Assembly (NCBI RefSeq): GCF_002803605.1
Contig: NZ_PHRG01000001.1
Coordinates: 880,819 to 944,818, forward strand
Reading direction: 5' to 3'
DNA from: Acinetobacter pseudolwoffii
GTDB taxonomy: Bacteria > Pseudomonadota > Gammaproteobacteria > Pseudomonadales > Moraxellaceae
DNA length: 64,000 bases
Both the position numbers and the translations under genes were made by a program. This document shows positions 38,953 through 46,827 of the stretch, piece after piece. Numbering within the stretch: the stretch's first letter is position 1; each line of letters opens with the position of its first letter. The notes below the pieces were generated by a model that was given only the letters and a program-made list of their open reading frames with translations, was not told where the DNA came from and did not search any database.

Positions 38953-39420
38953 ATGCGTAAATTAGACCGCATTGATCGCATGATTCTGGATATCTTGCAA
39001 CGCGATGGCCGGATTGCCATTAGTGAGCTGGCAGCACGTGTGAACCTGTCAACCACACCCTGTTCAGAACGGGTAAAACGGCTGGAGCGCGAAGGCATTA
39101 TCATGGGTTATTACGCGCGCTTAAATCCGGAACTGCTAGAACGCAATTTGCTAGTCTTTCTGGAGATTAAGCTTTCTGCAAAATCGGGTGATGTATTTGA
39201 TCAGGTGGCGCGTAATCTGACCGAAATTCCAGAAGTACTGGAGTGTCATTTGATTTCCGGTGACTTTGATTATCTGGTCAAGGCACGTCTCAAAGAGATG
39301 AGTGCCTATCGGCGTCTGTTAGGCGATTTGCTAAAAAAATTACCTGCTTCTGCCTCCTCACATAGTTATGTGGTCATGGAGGAAGTAAAAGAAAGTCTCT
39401 ATCTGGATCTTGGCGGGTAA
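38953..39420 (+). CDS. Lrp/AsnC family regulator (DadR-like)
   Basis: A 155-aa regulator. The N-terminal HTH (KLDRIDRMILDILQRDGRIA, then ELAARVNLSTTPCSERVKRLE) is joined to the C-terminal RAM ligand domain (VLECHLISGDFDYLVKARLK). Location divergent from dadA indicates control of the D-amino acid operon in response to alanine, as DadR does in Pseudomonas; this is inference from context. ATG 38953 has GAGGG 8 nt upstream. Confidence 0.9.
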   Translation: MRKLDRIDRMILDILQRDGRIAISELAARVNLSTTPCSERVKRLEREGIIMGYYARLNPELLERNLLVFLEIKLSAKSGDVFDQVARNLTEIPEVLECHLISGDFDYLVKARLKEMSAYRRLLGDLLKKLPASASSHSYVVMEEVKESLYLDLGG

Positions 39421-39460
39421 TTATTTTTATCTTTCAACATTCAGCGCTCAAGCTGTTTCC

Positions 39461-39490
39461 AAAAAAATAATGCCCCAAATGGGGCATTAT
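39461..39490 (-). terminator. Terminator after the BON-LysM gene
   Basis: On the minus strand ATAATGCCCC-ATTT-GGGGCATTAT is followed by a T run. It lies 41 bp after the BON-LysM stop and also just after the convergent Lrp-family gene. Confidence 0.82.
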
Positions 39491-39530
39491 GGTGAACAAG
39501 ATATTTAGATATTTATTTTCGACTTAAAAA

Positions 39531-40028
39531 TCAGGCCGGAATACGCAATACCTGTCCCGGGAAAATATCATCAGCATCTTTGAGCAATGGGCGATTGGCC
39601 TCAAAGATCTTATTGTACTGATTGGCATCACCATAAAATTCTTTCGAGATTTTTGACAAGCTATCCCCCGATTTTACCGTATAGAATTTGCTTTCCGGTT
39701 CAGGGCTGCTGACCGTAAGCTGATCATCCACTTTGGCCACATGATCAATATTCCCCACCGCCAGAATAATTTTTTCACGATCGGCCTGACTTTGCACCTG
39801 ACCTCTGACCGTGGCCAGATCCGAGGTTGAATTATAACTGATGGATAAACCAGTGATCGGAAGACCCAGACCTTTTACATGACCAAGTAATTTATTTGCG
39901 ACTTCTTGGGCAGAAGGCTCTGCGGGCTGTGCTGCTGCGGCTGGAGTAGTATTTGCTGGTGCGGCCTGCGGCTCTGCGGCAGCTGTATTTTTCTTACCGA
40001 TACCTTTTACAAAATCAAAAAGACCCAT
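39531..40028 (-). CDS. BON and LysM domain protein (Kbp/YgaU family)
   Basis: A 165-aa protein: MGLFDFVKGIGKK start, an Ala/Pro-rich linker at about 14-43, a BON domain (about 44-105), and a C-terminal LysM domain (KFYTVKSGDSLSKISKEFYG to PGQVLRIPA). No signal peptide. This is the layout of E. coli YgaU (Kbp), a cytoplasmic potassium-binding protein that helps growth under osmotic stress. ATG 40028 has GGAG 6 nt upstream; the 10 extra residues of the longer frame are not conserved. Confidence 0.88.
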   Translation of the reverse strand: MGLFDFVKGIGKKNTAAAEPQAAPANTTPAAAAQPAEPSAQEVANKLLGHVKGLGLPITGLSISYNSTSDLATVRGQVQSQADREKIILAVGNIDHVAKVDDQLTVSSPEPESKFYTVKSGDSLSKISKEFYGDANQYNKIFEANRPLLKDADDIFPGQVLRIPA

Positions 40029-40160
40029 ATGGAGCTCCATTCTTGTCGTTAATGTCATATCACTCTTATTTTTATAATGAAAATAGCCAAGGCATAGTTA
40101 GTCATTGGTGACAGAAAGGTAATCGATTGTAAAATTTCCATTTAGGTGAAAAGCAGACAC

Positions 40161-40183
40161 AAAAAAACCACCGAGAGGGTGGT
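40161..40183 (-). terminator. acpP terminator
   Basis: On the minus strand ACCACC-ctctc-GGTGGT followed by seven T, 31 bp after the acpP stop. Confidence 0.85.
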
Positions 40184-40213
40184 CTTTATGCTCAGCAAAG
40201 CTGAAATCGGCGA

Positions 40214-40450
40214 TTAACCCAGTTTCTTAGAAACATAGTCAATTGCAGATTGAACAGTTGTGATTTCGTTAGAATCTTCATCAGGAATCGTGATGTCGAA
40301 ATCATTTTCGAAAGACATAACCAGTTCAACTAGATCTAGAGAATCTGCACCTAAGTCATCCATGAAAGACGCTTCGTTTTTAATCTCTTCGATTTTGATA
40401 CCAAGTTGTTCTGCAACTGCTTGCTTAACACGTTGTTCGATATCGCTCAC
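40214..40450 (-). CDS. acpP: Acyl carrier protein
   Basis: A 78-aa ACP with the phosphopantetheine site [13 protein letters not shown] (Ser37, or Ser36 without Met). It is acidic and helical throughout. The start is GTG at 40450 behind GAGGAG; the ATG at 40465 overlaps that ribosome-binding site and would add five residues. It carries acyl chains in fatty-acid synthesis. Gene order fabD-fabG-acpP places it last in the cluster. Confidence 0.97.
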   Translation of the reverse strand: MSDIEQRVKQAVAEQLGIKIEEIKNEASFMDDLGADSLDLVELVMSFENDFDITIPDEDSNEITTVQSAIDYVSKKLG

Positions 40451-40533
40451 AGGAATTCTCCTCATTGCTTGTGGCGTTTTTAATGCCGTTAGTTTAATTG
40501 AATCTAAAAAATTTGGAAAGTTTATACTTGAGC

Positions 40534-41268
40534 TTAGCTCATGTATAAGCCCCCATTTACATGCATAACTGTACCAGTAATGTAACTGGCTTTGTCTGAA
40601 GCCAGGAAACTTACGGCATTGGCGATATCTTGTGGGTCACCCAAACGGTTTAACGCCACTTGCTCAGTCATTTTTTTACGAATTTCTTCGCTTAACTGTT
40701 CCGTCATTTCAGTTGCAATAAAGCCTGGTGCGACCGAGTTAACCGTAATCTGACGGCTACCCATTTCTTTGGCCAAACTACGACTGAAGGCTTCAATTCC
40801 GGCTTTGGCAGCAGAATAGTTGGCCTGCCCCGGGTTGGCAAAGTGTGCCACCACAGAGCTGATGTTGATGATGCGTCCGAAACGTGCCTTGGTCATGCCT
40901 TTCAGCACACGTTTAGACAGACGGTAAACGGCTTTCAGGTGAATATTTAAAATATCATCCCAGTCATCTTCAGACATGCGAAGCAATAAGTTGTCTTTGG
41001 TAATACCGGCATTATTAACCAACGCCAGCACTGGACCATAGTTCTGTTCGATCTCCGTCACCAGTGCATCAATCGCAGCACCATCACGTACATCTAAAAC
41101 TTTGCCCGCACCATTTTCAGCAAACTGTGCAGATAATTTTTCAGCGCCCGCTTCAGAGGTCGCAGTACCCACGACAAAATAACCATCCTGAATCAACTGT
41201 TGTGCGATCGCAGCACCAATACCACGACTTGCACCTGTTACCAAGGCAACTTTCGGTTCCTGTGTCAT
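40534..41268 (-). CDS. fabG: 3-oxoacyl-ACP reductase FabG
   Basis: A 244-aa short-chain dehydrogenase. The NADPH-binding TGASRGIG starts at residue 11, NNAGIT follows at 85, and the catalytic residues Ser138, Tyr151 and Lys155 fall at the same positions as in E. coli FabG. It ends [11 protein letters not shown]. It reduces 3-oxoacyl-ACP. Its start codon overlaps the fabD stop by 4 bp, which indicates translational coupling. Confidence 0.97.
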   Translation of the reverse strand: MTQEPKVALVTGASRGIGAAIAQQLIQDGYFVVGTATSEAGAEKLSAQFAENGAGKVLDVRDGAAIDALVTEIEQNYGPVLALVNNAGITKDNLLLRMSEDDWDDILNIHLKAVYRLSKRVLKGMTKARFGRIINISSVVAHFANPGQANYSAAKAGIEAFSRSLAKEMGSRQITVNSVAPGFIATEMTEQLSEEIRKKMTEQVALNRLGDPQDIANAVSFLASDKASYITGTVMHVNGGLYMS

Positions 41269-42251
41269 GCAATTTTCCCTTCTGCCGTCAATACGGTGTT
41301 CAATGCATCTTCCAGACGAGATTTGCTATCCAGTGGAAGTGCTTTTTCGATATTCGGTAGGCGTTTCGCCAAGTTACTCAATACATTGCCCGGACCACAT
41401 TCAACGATGTACTGAATGCCTTCATCTTGAAGGAATTGCAGGGTTTTGGTCCATTGTACTGATTCATAAAGTTGCGCTGTTAAAGCCTGACGCAATGCAG
41501 GGACATCAGCCGCAGCTTCAGCGCCTACATTTTGTAATACAGGAATGCATGGCAGCTCAATGGCGGTTTGTTCCAATGCAGGCGCAAACTGTTCTGCCGC
41601 AGGTTTCATCAGTGAACAATGCGATGGAACCGATACCGGCAATGCAATCGCCTTAGCGCTATTTTCTTTGGCCAGTGCCATCACTGCTTCAACGCGATCT
41701 TTATTGCCTGCAACCACAACCTGCCCTTGGGCATTGTAGTTTGCCGCTTCAACAGAACCTTCACCTGCTGCAGTTGCCTGTGCACACAGCTCAATCACTT
41801 TGGCATCATCCAGACCTAAAATAGCAGCCATTGCACCGACACCCTGAGGTACAGCCGTCTGCATCAGTTTACCGCGCAGGTTGACCAGTTTGACTGCATC
41901 ACCCAGGCTTAGGCTACCCGCTGCCACCAGCGCGCTGTACTCACCCAGTGAATGGCCTGCCAGATATTTCGGTGCCACACCACCAGATTCCAGCCACACG
42001 CGCCACAAGGCAATACTTGCAGTCAGCAATACCGGCTGGGTAAATTCAGTTTGATTTAAGTTTTCGCCAGTTTGCGCAATCTGCCACAAATCGAAGCCGA
42101 CAGCTTCAGAGGCTTCTGCAAATGTCTCGCGAATAGCAGAAAACTGCTCTGCAAGTTCAGCCAGCATGCCGGCTTTTTGTGAGCCTTGACCTGGAAATAC
42201 AAATGCAGTTTTCGTTGCTTGTGCTGCTTGTTCGAGTTGTGTCGCAGACAT
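41265..42251 (-). CDS. fabD: Malonyl-CoA:ACP transacylase
   Basis: A 328-aa transacylase with GQGSQ at residue 21, the nucleophile Ser101 in GHSLGEYSAL and His211 in PSHCSLM. It loads malonyl groups onto ACP. It is the first gene of fabD-fabG-acpP; fabH and plsX, which precede fabD in E. coli, are not in this cluster. A 222-bp gap with an rpmF terminator lies upstream, so fabD must have its own promoter. Confidence 0.96.
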   Translation of the reverse strand: MSATQLEQAAQATKTAFVFPGQGSQKAGMLAELAEQFSAIRETFAEASEAVGFDLWQIAQTGENLNQTEFTQPVLLTASIALWRVWLESGGVAPKYLAGHSLGEYSALVAAGSLSLGDAVKLVNLRGKLMQTAVPQGVGAMAAILGLDDAKVIELCAQATAAGEGSVEAANYNAQGQVVVAGNKDRVEAVMALAKENSAKAIALPVSVPSHCSLMKPAAEQFAPALEQTAIELPCIPVLQNVGAEAAADVPALRQALTAQLYESVQWTKTLQFLQDEGIQYIVECGPGNVLSNLAKRLPNIEKALPLDSKSRLEDALNTVLTAEGKIA

Positions 42252-42410
42252 AATAAAATCCTTTCATTCAAGAGGTGTCATCTTCAGTTATAGCAAGAAG
42301 ACTGGCCAATAAAGCCACCTAAATCATTGTGGAGCGCAATTTAGCATGTAATTTTGCTGGCGGTAATTGCCAAATACAACAAAAAACCGATGCAAGCAAA
42401 AATCAAGGAC

Positions 42411-42435
42411 AAAAAAAAGGGAGCTAAATGCTCCC
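42411..42435 (-). terminator. rpmF terminator
   Basis: On the minus strand GGGAGC-ATTTA-GCTCCC followed by eight T. It separates yceD-rpmF from fabD. Confidence 0.88.
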
Positions 42436-42473
42436 ATTTTTTCTACTAAGCTTGACGCTTAATACATCATCAA

Positions 42474-42656
42474 TTATTCAGCAGATGCTTTAGCGAATAA
42501 TTGACGACCACGGTAGATACCATCTTTAGATACGTGGTGACGACGGTGAGTCTCGCCAGTAGCTTGGTCTACAGTTAATGCATTCTCGGTTAAAGCGTCA
42601 TGTGAACGGCGCATGTCACGGCGAGAGCGACTTTTACGGTTTTGCTGAACGGCCAT
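42474..42656 (-). CDS. rpmF: 50S ribosomal protein L32
   Basis: A 60-aa basic protein starting [20 protein letters not shown] with the conserved [18 protein letters not shown] segment. It lacks the zinc cysteines, as is normal for gammaproteobacterial L32. It lies 77 bp downstream of yceD, a conserved pairing. Confidence 0.97.
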   Translation of the reverse strand: MAVQQNRKSRSRRDMRRSHDALTENALTVDQATGETHRRHHVSKDGIYRGRQLFAKASAE

Positions 42657-42733
42657 GATGGCTCCTTACAAAGATCGAAAAAATGGATCAGAACAAATTC
42701 GATTGTCTTATACACAAGAGTATAACACAAAAA

Positions 42734-43291
42734 TTAGTTAAGTTTACCCTTCAGAGCTGCCAAAACATCAAACGGATTATCTCGTTTTTCTTCGACAACT
42801 TCTTCTATGGCAGGCTGATGCTTATGTTCGCAAAACTCATGTTTAGGCGACAACGGCACCAACAATAACAGTTCATCTTCTATCAGCGCGAGCAAATCAG
42901 CGGTCGCAGGTGCATCATAGTCACCTTTGGTCGTTGCTTCACTTTCACCTAGGACGATGAAATCAGCATCCTCATCCAAGCGCTCTATCAGTGACTCATC
43001 ATCCACAAGTGCCAAATGGAACGATGAAACCAGTTCAATCTCTACAGTTTCCAGACAACGCTGGCATTCCATAGGAACTTTTGTTTCAACGTGACCATCT
43101 AGCCATGCAATACGATGATAGGCATCCATTGATAGCTTACAGTCTATGTTAATCAATTGATCATCAATTGATCCAACAGCTTCACGAGCGATACGAACAA
43201 AGCGGGATAAAGGCAGTTGACCTGACCATTTAAAGCCCTGTTCAGCCCATTTAAACGGCTCAATCTGTGCCGGAAAGGTATTTGCTGACAT
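42734..43291 (-). CDS. yceD: YceD family protein (DUF177)
   Basis: A 185-aa DUF177 protein. The core KVPMECQRCLETVEIEL with its Cys-x-x-Cys pair and the distal HEFCEHKHQPA segment are the family signature. The N-terminus SANTFPAQIEPFKWAEQGFKW is typical. YceD homologues are linked to 23S rRNA accumulation and are almost always next to rpmF, as here. Function is not fully established. Confidence 0.9.
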   Translation of the reverse strand: MSANTFPAQIEPFKWAEQGFKWSGQLPLSRFVRIAREAVGSIDDQLINIDCKLSMDAYHRIAWLDGHVETKVPMECQRCLETVEIELVSSFHLALVDDESLIERLDEDADFIVLGESEATTKGDYDAPATADLLALIEDELLLLVPLSPKHEFCEHKHQPAIEEVVEEKRDNPFDVLAALKGKLN

Positions 43292-43388
43292 AATTAAGGC
43301 GGCAATTCTACAAATTCATCAGTACTCTGTCAAAGATTAAGATACAATTTTGTACTTATTTCGACAGACCATTTGGGTAACTCAAGTC

Positions 43389-44051
43389 ATGCATCTGTTG
43401 CAGCCGCAAACAGAAGTGAATGTTTCATCACTCGTTAGCACAATTCCAAGCCTTGATTCTGACAGTTCAACACAACAAGTGCAACTCTCGCCATGGACGA
43501 ATTTATCGTCAGAAGCGCAGCAGGTGGACTGGCTCATCTTACACTTTAATCACTGGTTTTCCCATTTAAATGTGACTTTAGTCCGTGGCGAATTTGAACC
43601 TGAATATTTTCCTGCCGATGCCGATACTCCTGCCCGGATTCAGTTTGCACATGGATTCTTTAATAGTGCCTTGCATGAAATCAGCCATTGGACAATTGCC
43701 GGGGATAAACGCCGGGAACTTCCGGATCTTGGTTACTGGTATGCCCCGGATGGGCGTACAGCCGAACAACAAGCGCTGTTTGAACAGGTAGAAATTAAAC
43801 CGCAGGCAATCGAGTGGATGTTTGCCCAGGCCTTTGGGCGTAAATTTCGGGTGTCGCTGGATAACCTGACTGGTGACGGCGGTGACGGAACCCGCTTTAA
43901 AGATCATGTCTATGCACAAGTGCAGGCTTATTTTCGTGGTGAGGCAAAATTGCCACGGGATGCACAACGCTTTATTCAATGTATCTGTGCCTGTAGCAGA
44001 GGTGGCAAAAGTTTACAATCTGATGAATTTATACGTGAAATGCTTGATTAA
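43389..44051 (+). CDS. epmC: Elongation factor P hydroxylase (EpmC/YfcM)
   Basis: A ~220-aa protein. The motif FFNSALHEISHWTIAG (HExxH-type metal site) and YWYAPDGRTAEQQALFEQVEIKPQA are characteristic of EpmC, which hydroxylates the beta-lysyl-lysine of EF-P after EpmA and EpmB have acted. A shorter N-terminal extension is variable. The ATG at 43389 was preferred over the TTG at 43350; the ribosome-binding site is weak in both cases. Confidence 0.87.
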   Translation: MHLLQPQTEVNVSSLVSTIPSLDSDSSTQQVQLSPWTNLSSEAQQVDWLILHFNHWFSHLNVTLVRGEFEPEYFPADADTPARIQFAHGFFNSALHEISHWTIAGDKRRELPDLGYWYAPDGRTAEQQALFEQVEIKPQAIEWMFAQAFGRKFRVSLDNLTGDGGDGTRFKDHVYAQVQAYFRGEAKLPRDAQRFIQCICACSRGGKSLQSDEFIREMLD

Positions 44052-44138
44052 ATTACACAAATCTACCTTTTTGGTGATTGCCAGACGCTGCCTGAGCGCC
44101 ACATAATAAGCCATCAGCCCAAGCTTGGAGTAGCCTCT

Positions 44139-44756
44139 ATGCTGCATTTACGCGTACACCCCGATAACCCGCAACCGCGCTTAATCAGTCAGGCGGTAGA
44201 ACGAATCCGTGCTGGCGATGTGGTGGTCTATCCCACGGATGCTGCCTATGCGATTGGTTGCCAGATTGGGAATAAAAGTGCCATGGAACGCATTGCGCAG
44301 ATTCGCGGACTTGGCCCAAAACATCAATATGCAATTTTGTGCTGTGATTTATCCGATATTGCCACCTATGCCAAAGTGGACAATGCCATGTATCGCTTAC
44401 TCAAAAACAATACACCAGCAGTCACCACTTTTATTTTACCGGCCACCAGTGAAGTGCCGAAACGCTTGATGCATCCCAAAAAGAAAACCATTGGCCTGCG
44501 CATTCCGAGCAATCCGGTGTGTCAGATGCTGCTCAAAGAACTGGGTGAGCCTCTCTTGACCTCTACCCTGATTTTGCCGGACCAGACCGATCCGCTGGAT
44601 GATCCTTTTGAGATTGAAATGCAATTGGGCAAACGCATTGATGTGTTTATCGATAGCGGTTTAGGTACATTAAGCACCACCTCGATTATTGATTTATCTG
44701 GTGATCATCCAGAAATTATTCGTCGTGGCGTGGGTGATGTCAGCGCATTTGAATAA
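44139..44756 (+). CDS. YciO/YrdC/Sua5 family protein
   Basis: A 205-aa YrdC-domain protein: GDVVVYPTDAAYAIGCQIGN, then MERIAQIRGLGPKHQYAILC, and GLRIPSNPVCQMLL. The family includes TsaC (threonylcarbamoyl-AMP synthase), but the sequence is of the YciO branch, where the N-terminal KRSKQ signature of TsaC is altered to RGLGPKHQ. It binds RNA or nucleotides; the precise reaction is uncertain. TsaC itself would be elsewhere. Confidence 0.88.
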   Translation: MLHLRVHPDNPQPRLISQAVERIRAGDVVVYPTDAAYAIGCQIGNKSAMERIAQIRGLGPKHQYAILCCDLSDIATYAKVDNAMYRLLKNNTPAVTTFILPATSEVPKRLMHPKKKTIGLRIPSNPVCQMLLKELGEPLLTSTLILPDQTDPLDDPFEIEMQLGKRIDVFIDSGLGTLSTTSIIDLSGDHPEIIRRGVGDVSAFE

Positions 44757-44797
44757 AGAATGCCATCTTATTTCCAGCCGACTGCAGGAGTCAGTCT

Positions 44798-45082
44798 ATG
44801 GATTTATTTTATATCCTGCTGAATCAGCATGAATTCTCTGCCCAATATTGTATCTATGCAGAACTGCCTTGGACACTTCAATCCAGGGCCATCATGATCG
44901 AAGCATATCCTTCGCCCAGTCCCACTCTAAACATTGATGCTACTGAATATCAGTTTTTCATGAATTTGGCTTTGCTTCGACAGCTATTACAGATCTATTC
45001 AAGCCAGAACCTATGCCTGGCAGAGACTTGCCAACGTATGATTGAGTTTGCACTGAGTGAATATCCTTCCTCACCGCGCTGA
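44798..45082 (+). CDS. Small protein of unknown function (94 aa)
   Basis: A 94-aa soluble, probably helical protein (MDLFYILLNQHEFSAQYCIY, and LALLRQLLQIYSSQNLCLAE) with no recognised motif. The AGGAG ribosome-binding site 9 nt upstream and its close position (41 bp) after the YciO-type gene support a real, co-transcribed gene. Confidence 0.7.
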   Translation: MDLFYILLNQHEFSAQYCIYAELPWTLQSRAIMIEAYPSPSPTLNIDATEYQFFMNLALLRQLLQIYSSQNLCLAETCQRMIEFALSEYPSSPR

Positions 45083-45404
45083 AGTTCTTAGCACTCAGAT
45101 AGGTATTAATCATATCGCAGGATACTAAAACAGATACTAAAACATGGATATGGTCATAGCTTCTACCCGTAACACATTGACTCTTTGCCCCGCTTATCTG
45201 GCTGTTTTTTTGGGGCCTTCTTTTAAATTGCAAATAAATTCCATTATTTTTTCAAGTTTTTATGCCTTTGACTCCTTATTTAATTTATTTAGAGTTACTT
45301 TTCCAGTACAATGACGGCACTTAATTCTATGCTTTTTCTTTCGATGAGATACCGAAGATCAAGCCTTTGCATGCCTTTGAAAATTCGCGTGGCCTATAAT
45401 TGTA
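45083..45404. other. Intergenic region before scpA with a 12-bp tandem repeat
   Basis: About 320 bp with no gene. Two tandem copies of GATACTAAAACA occupy 45121-45144. A TACAAT near 45326 and a perfect TATAAT at 45395-45400 are possible -10 elements. The second ends 5 nt before the scpA ATG. Confidence 0.5.
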
Positions 45405-46199
45405 ATGACTCAAATTATCCATAACACAATGGAATCTGCTCCGCACATTCGGGTTCTGGATGAATGGCAGGATACTATTCCAGAGGATCTGTATATTCCT
45501 CCCGCCGCATTTGAAATCTTGTTAGAACATTTTGAAGGCCCACTCGACTTTTTAATTTACCTGATTCAAAAAAATGGTTTTGACCTGTTGCAAGTCGATA
45601 TCGCGCCGATTGCAGCGCAATATTTATCCTATATGGATGCAATGAAATCCCTGAATATTGAGCTGACCGCAGATTATATGGTGATGGCTGCTTTATTGGC
45701 AGATCTCAAATCGCGTCTGTTATTGCCTAAACCGAAAAGCCTGTCTGCGATTGAGCAAGATCCAAAACAAGAACTGATCGACCGTTTAGAAAATTATTTA
45801 AGAATTAAACGGGCAGCAGAACGTCTGGGGCAAATGCCTATTCTGGAGCGTGATACATTCCTGACCCATGTCAGTCTGGGCGACGTTCAGCAGAATAATG
45901 AAGGCTATTCGATCGATTTACTGCGTGATGCCTTGTTGTGTATTTTTAACCGTCCTGAACCGGTGATTCATCAGGTGCAACAGGAACCGGTACTGCTCGA
46001 AGAACGGATTGCCTATATTGAAAGCTGTCTGGAATCTGGCGAAGTCTTATCTTTTGCCGATTTACTCAAACCGAGTCAGGGACGCATGGGTATGGTGGTG
46101 ACCTTTATGGCAGTGCTGGAGCTGACCCGGCAACAAAAAATCCAGATTATTGCTACAGGTATTGAAGCCCCGCTCGCAGTTCAAGGAGCCAGTCAATGA
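45405..46199 (+). CDS. scpA: Segregation and condensation protein A
   Basis: A 264-aa ScpA. The conserved N-terminal SMC-neck-binding helix reads EGPLDFLIYLIQKNGFDLLQ; the ADYMVMAALLADLKSRLLLP helix follows, and a winged helix ends the protein. With ScpB it forms the kleisin complex that clamps SMC and compacts the chromosome. No Shine-Dalgarno motif precedes the ATG; a TATAAT 5 nt upstream suggests a leaderless mRNA. The stop overlaps the scpB start by 4 bp. Confidence 0.93.
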   Translation: MTQIIHNTMESAPHIRVLDEWQDTIPEDLYIPPAAFEILLEHFEGPLDFLIYLIQKNGFDLLQVDIAPIAAQYLSYMDAMKSLNIELTADYMVMAALLADLKSRLLLPKPKSLSAIEQDPKQELIDRLENYLRIKRAAERLGQMPILERDTFLTHVSLGDVQQNNEGYSIDLLRDALLCIFNRPEPVIHQVQQEPVLLEERIAYIESCLESGEVLSFADLLKPSQGRMGMVVTFMAVLELTRQQKIQIIATGIEAPLAVQGASQ

Positions 46200-46786
46200 C
46201 ACTAGAGCCAAATACGCTGTTTTCTGCAGAAGATCATCTGCATGAGGTGTTGATGCAGCTTGAGGCGATTATTTTCGCCAGCGACTCTGCGGTTTCATTG
46301 GCGCGTCTGAAAGAGGCTTTTCAGGATCGCTATAGCAAACAGGAATTACGTCAGTATTTACAACAACTTTCCATGTTAATGCATGGCCGTTCGATTGAAC
46401 TGATTGAAACAGCACAAGGTTACCGTTTTCAAGTGCGTGCAAAATATCGTAATATTATTGCACAGACCTGGCCTGAGCGACCAACTCGCTTGTCGCCAGC
46501 CTTACTTGAAACACTTGCAGTGATTGCTTATCACCAGCCGGTGACCCGAGCCGATATTGAACAAATTCGTGGTGTGACGAATAACAGTCAGATTTTGCGT
46601 ACGCTGTTTGACTGGAACTGGATTAAAGAATCCGGATTTCGTGAACTCCCTGGAAGACCTGCGTTGTTAATGACAACGCCACAATTTTTAAATGCGTTTG
46701 GCTTGAATTCTTTAGGCCAATTGCCTCCCCTGCAGGATGCCAAGGAAGCTTTTATGGCCCTCGATGCAAATGCACCGAAGTCATAA
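46196..46786 (+). CDS. scpB: Segregation and condensation protein B
   Basis: A 196-aa double winged-helix protein. It contains LEAIIFASDSAVSLARLKEAF at the N-terminus and the highly conserved PALLETLAVIAYHQPVTRADIEQIRGV in the second winged helix, ending around PPLQDAKEAF. It dimerises and binds ScpA. Its ATG overlaps the scpA stop (ATGA), so the pair is translationally coupled. Confidence 0.95.
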   Translation: MTLEPNTLFSAEDHLHEVLMQLEAIIFASDSAVSLARLKEAFQDRYSKQELRQYLQQLSMLMHGRSIELIETAQGYRFQVRAKYRNIIAQTWPERPTRLSPALLETLAVIAYHQPVTRADIEQIRGVTNNSQILRTLFDWNWIKESGFRELPGRPALLMTTPQFLNAFGLNSLGQLPPLQDAKEAFMALDANAPKS

Positions 46787-46827
46787 ATAGGTGAACTGTT
46801 GATAATTATTTCTAAGGTTATGCTGTC

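Noticed and set aside
43578..43979. 133-codon ORF antisense to epmC
   Set aside because: Shadow frame of a well-supported gene.
45121..45144. CRISPR-like repeat
   Set aside because: Only two adjacent 12-bp copies without spacers; no cas genes in the window.
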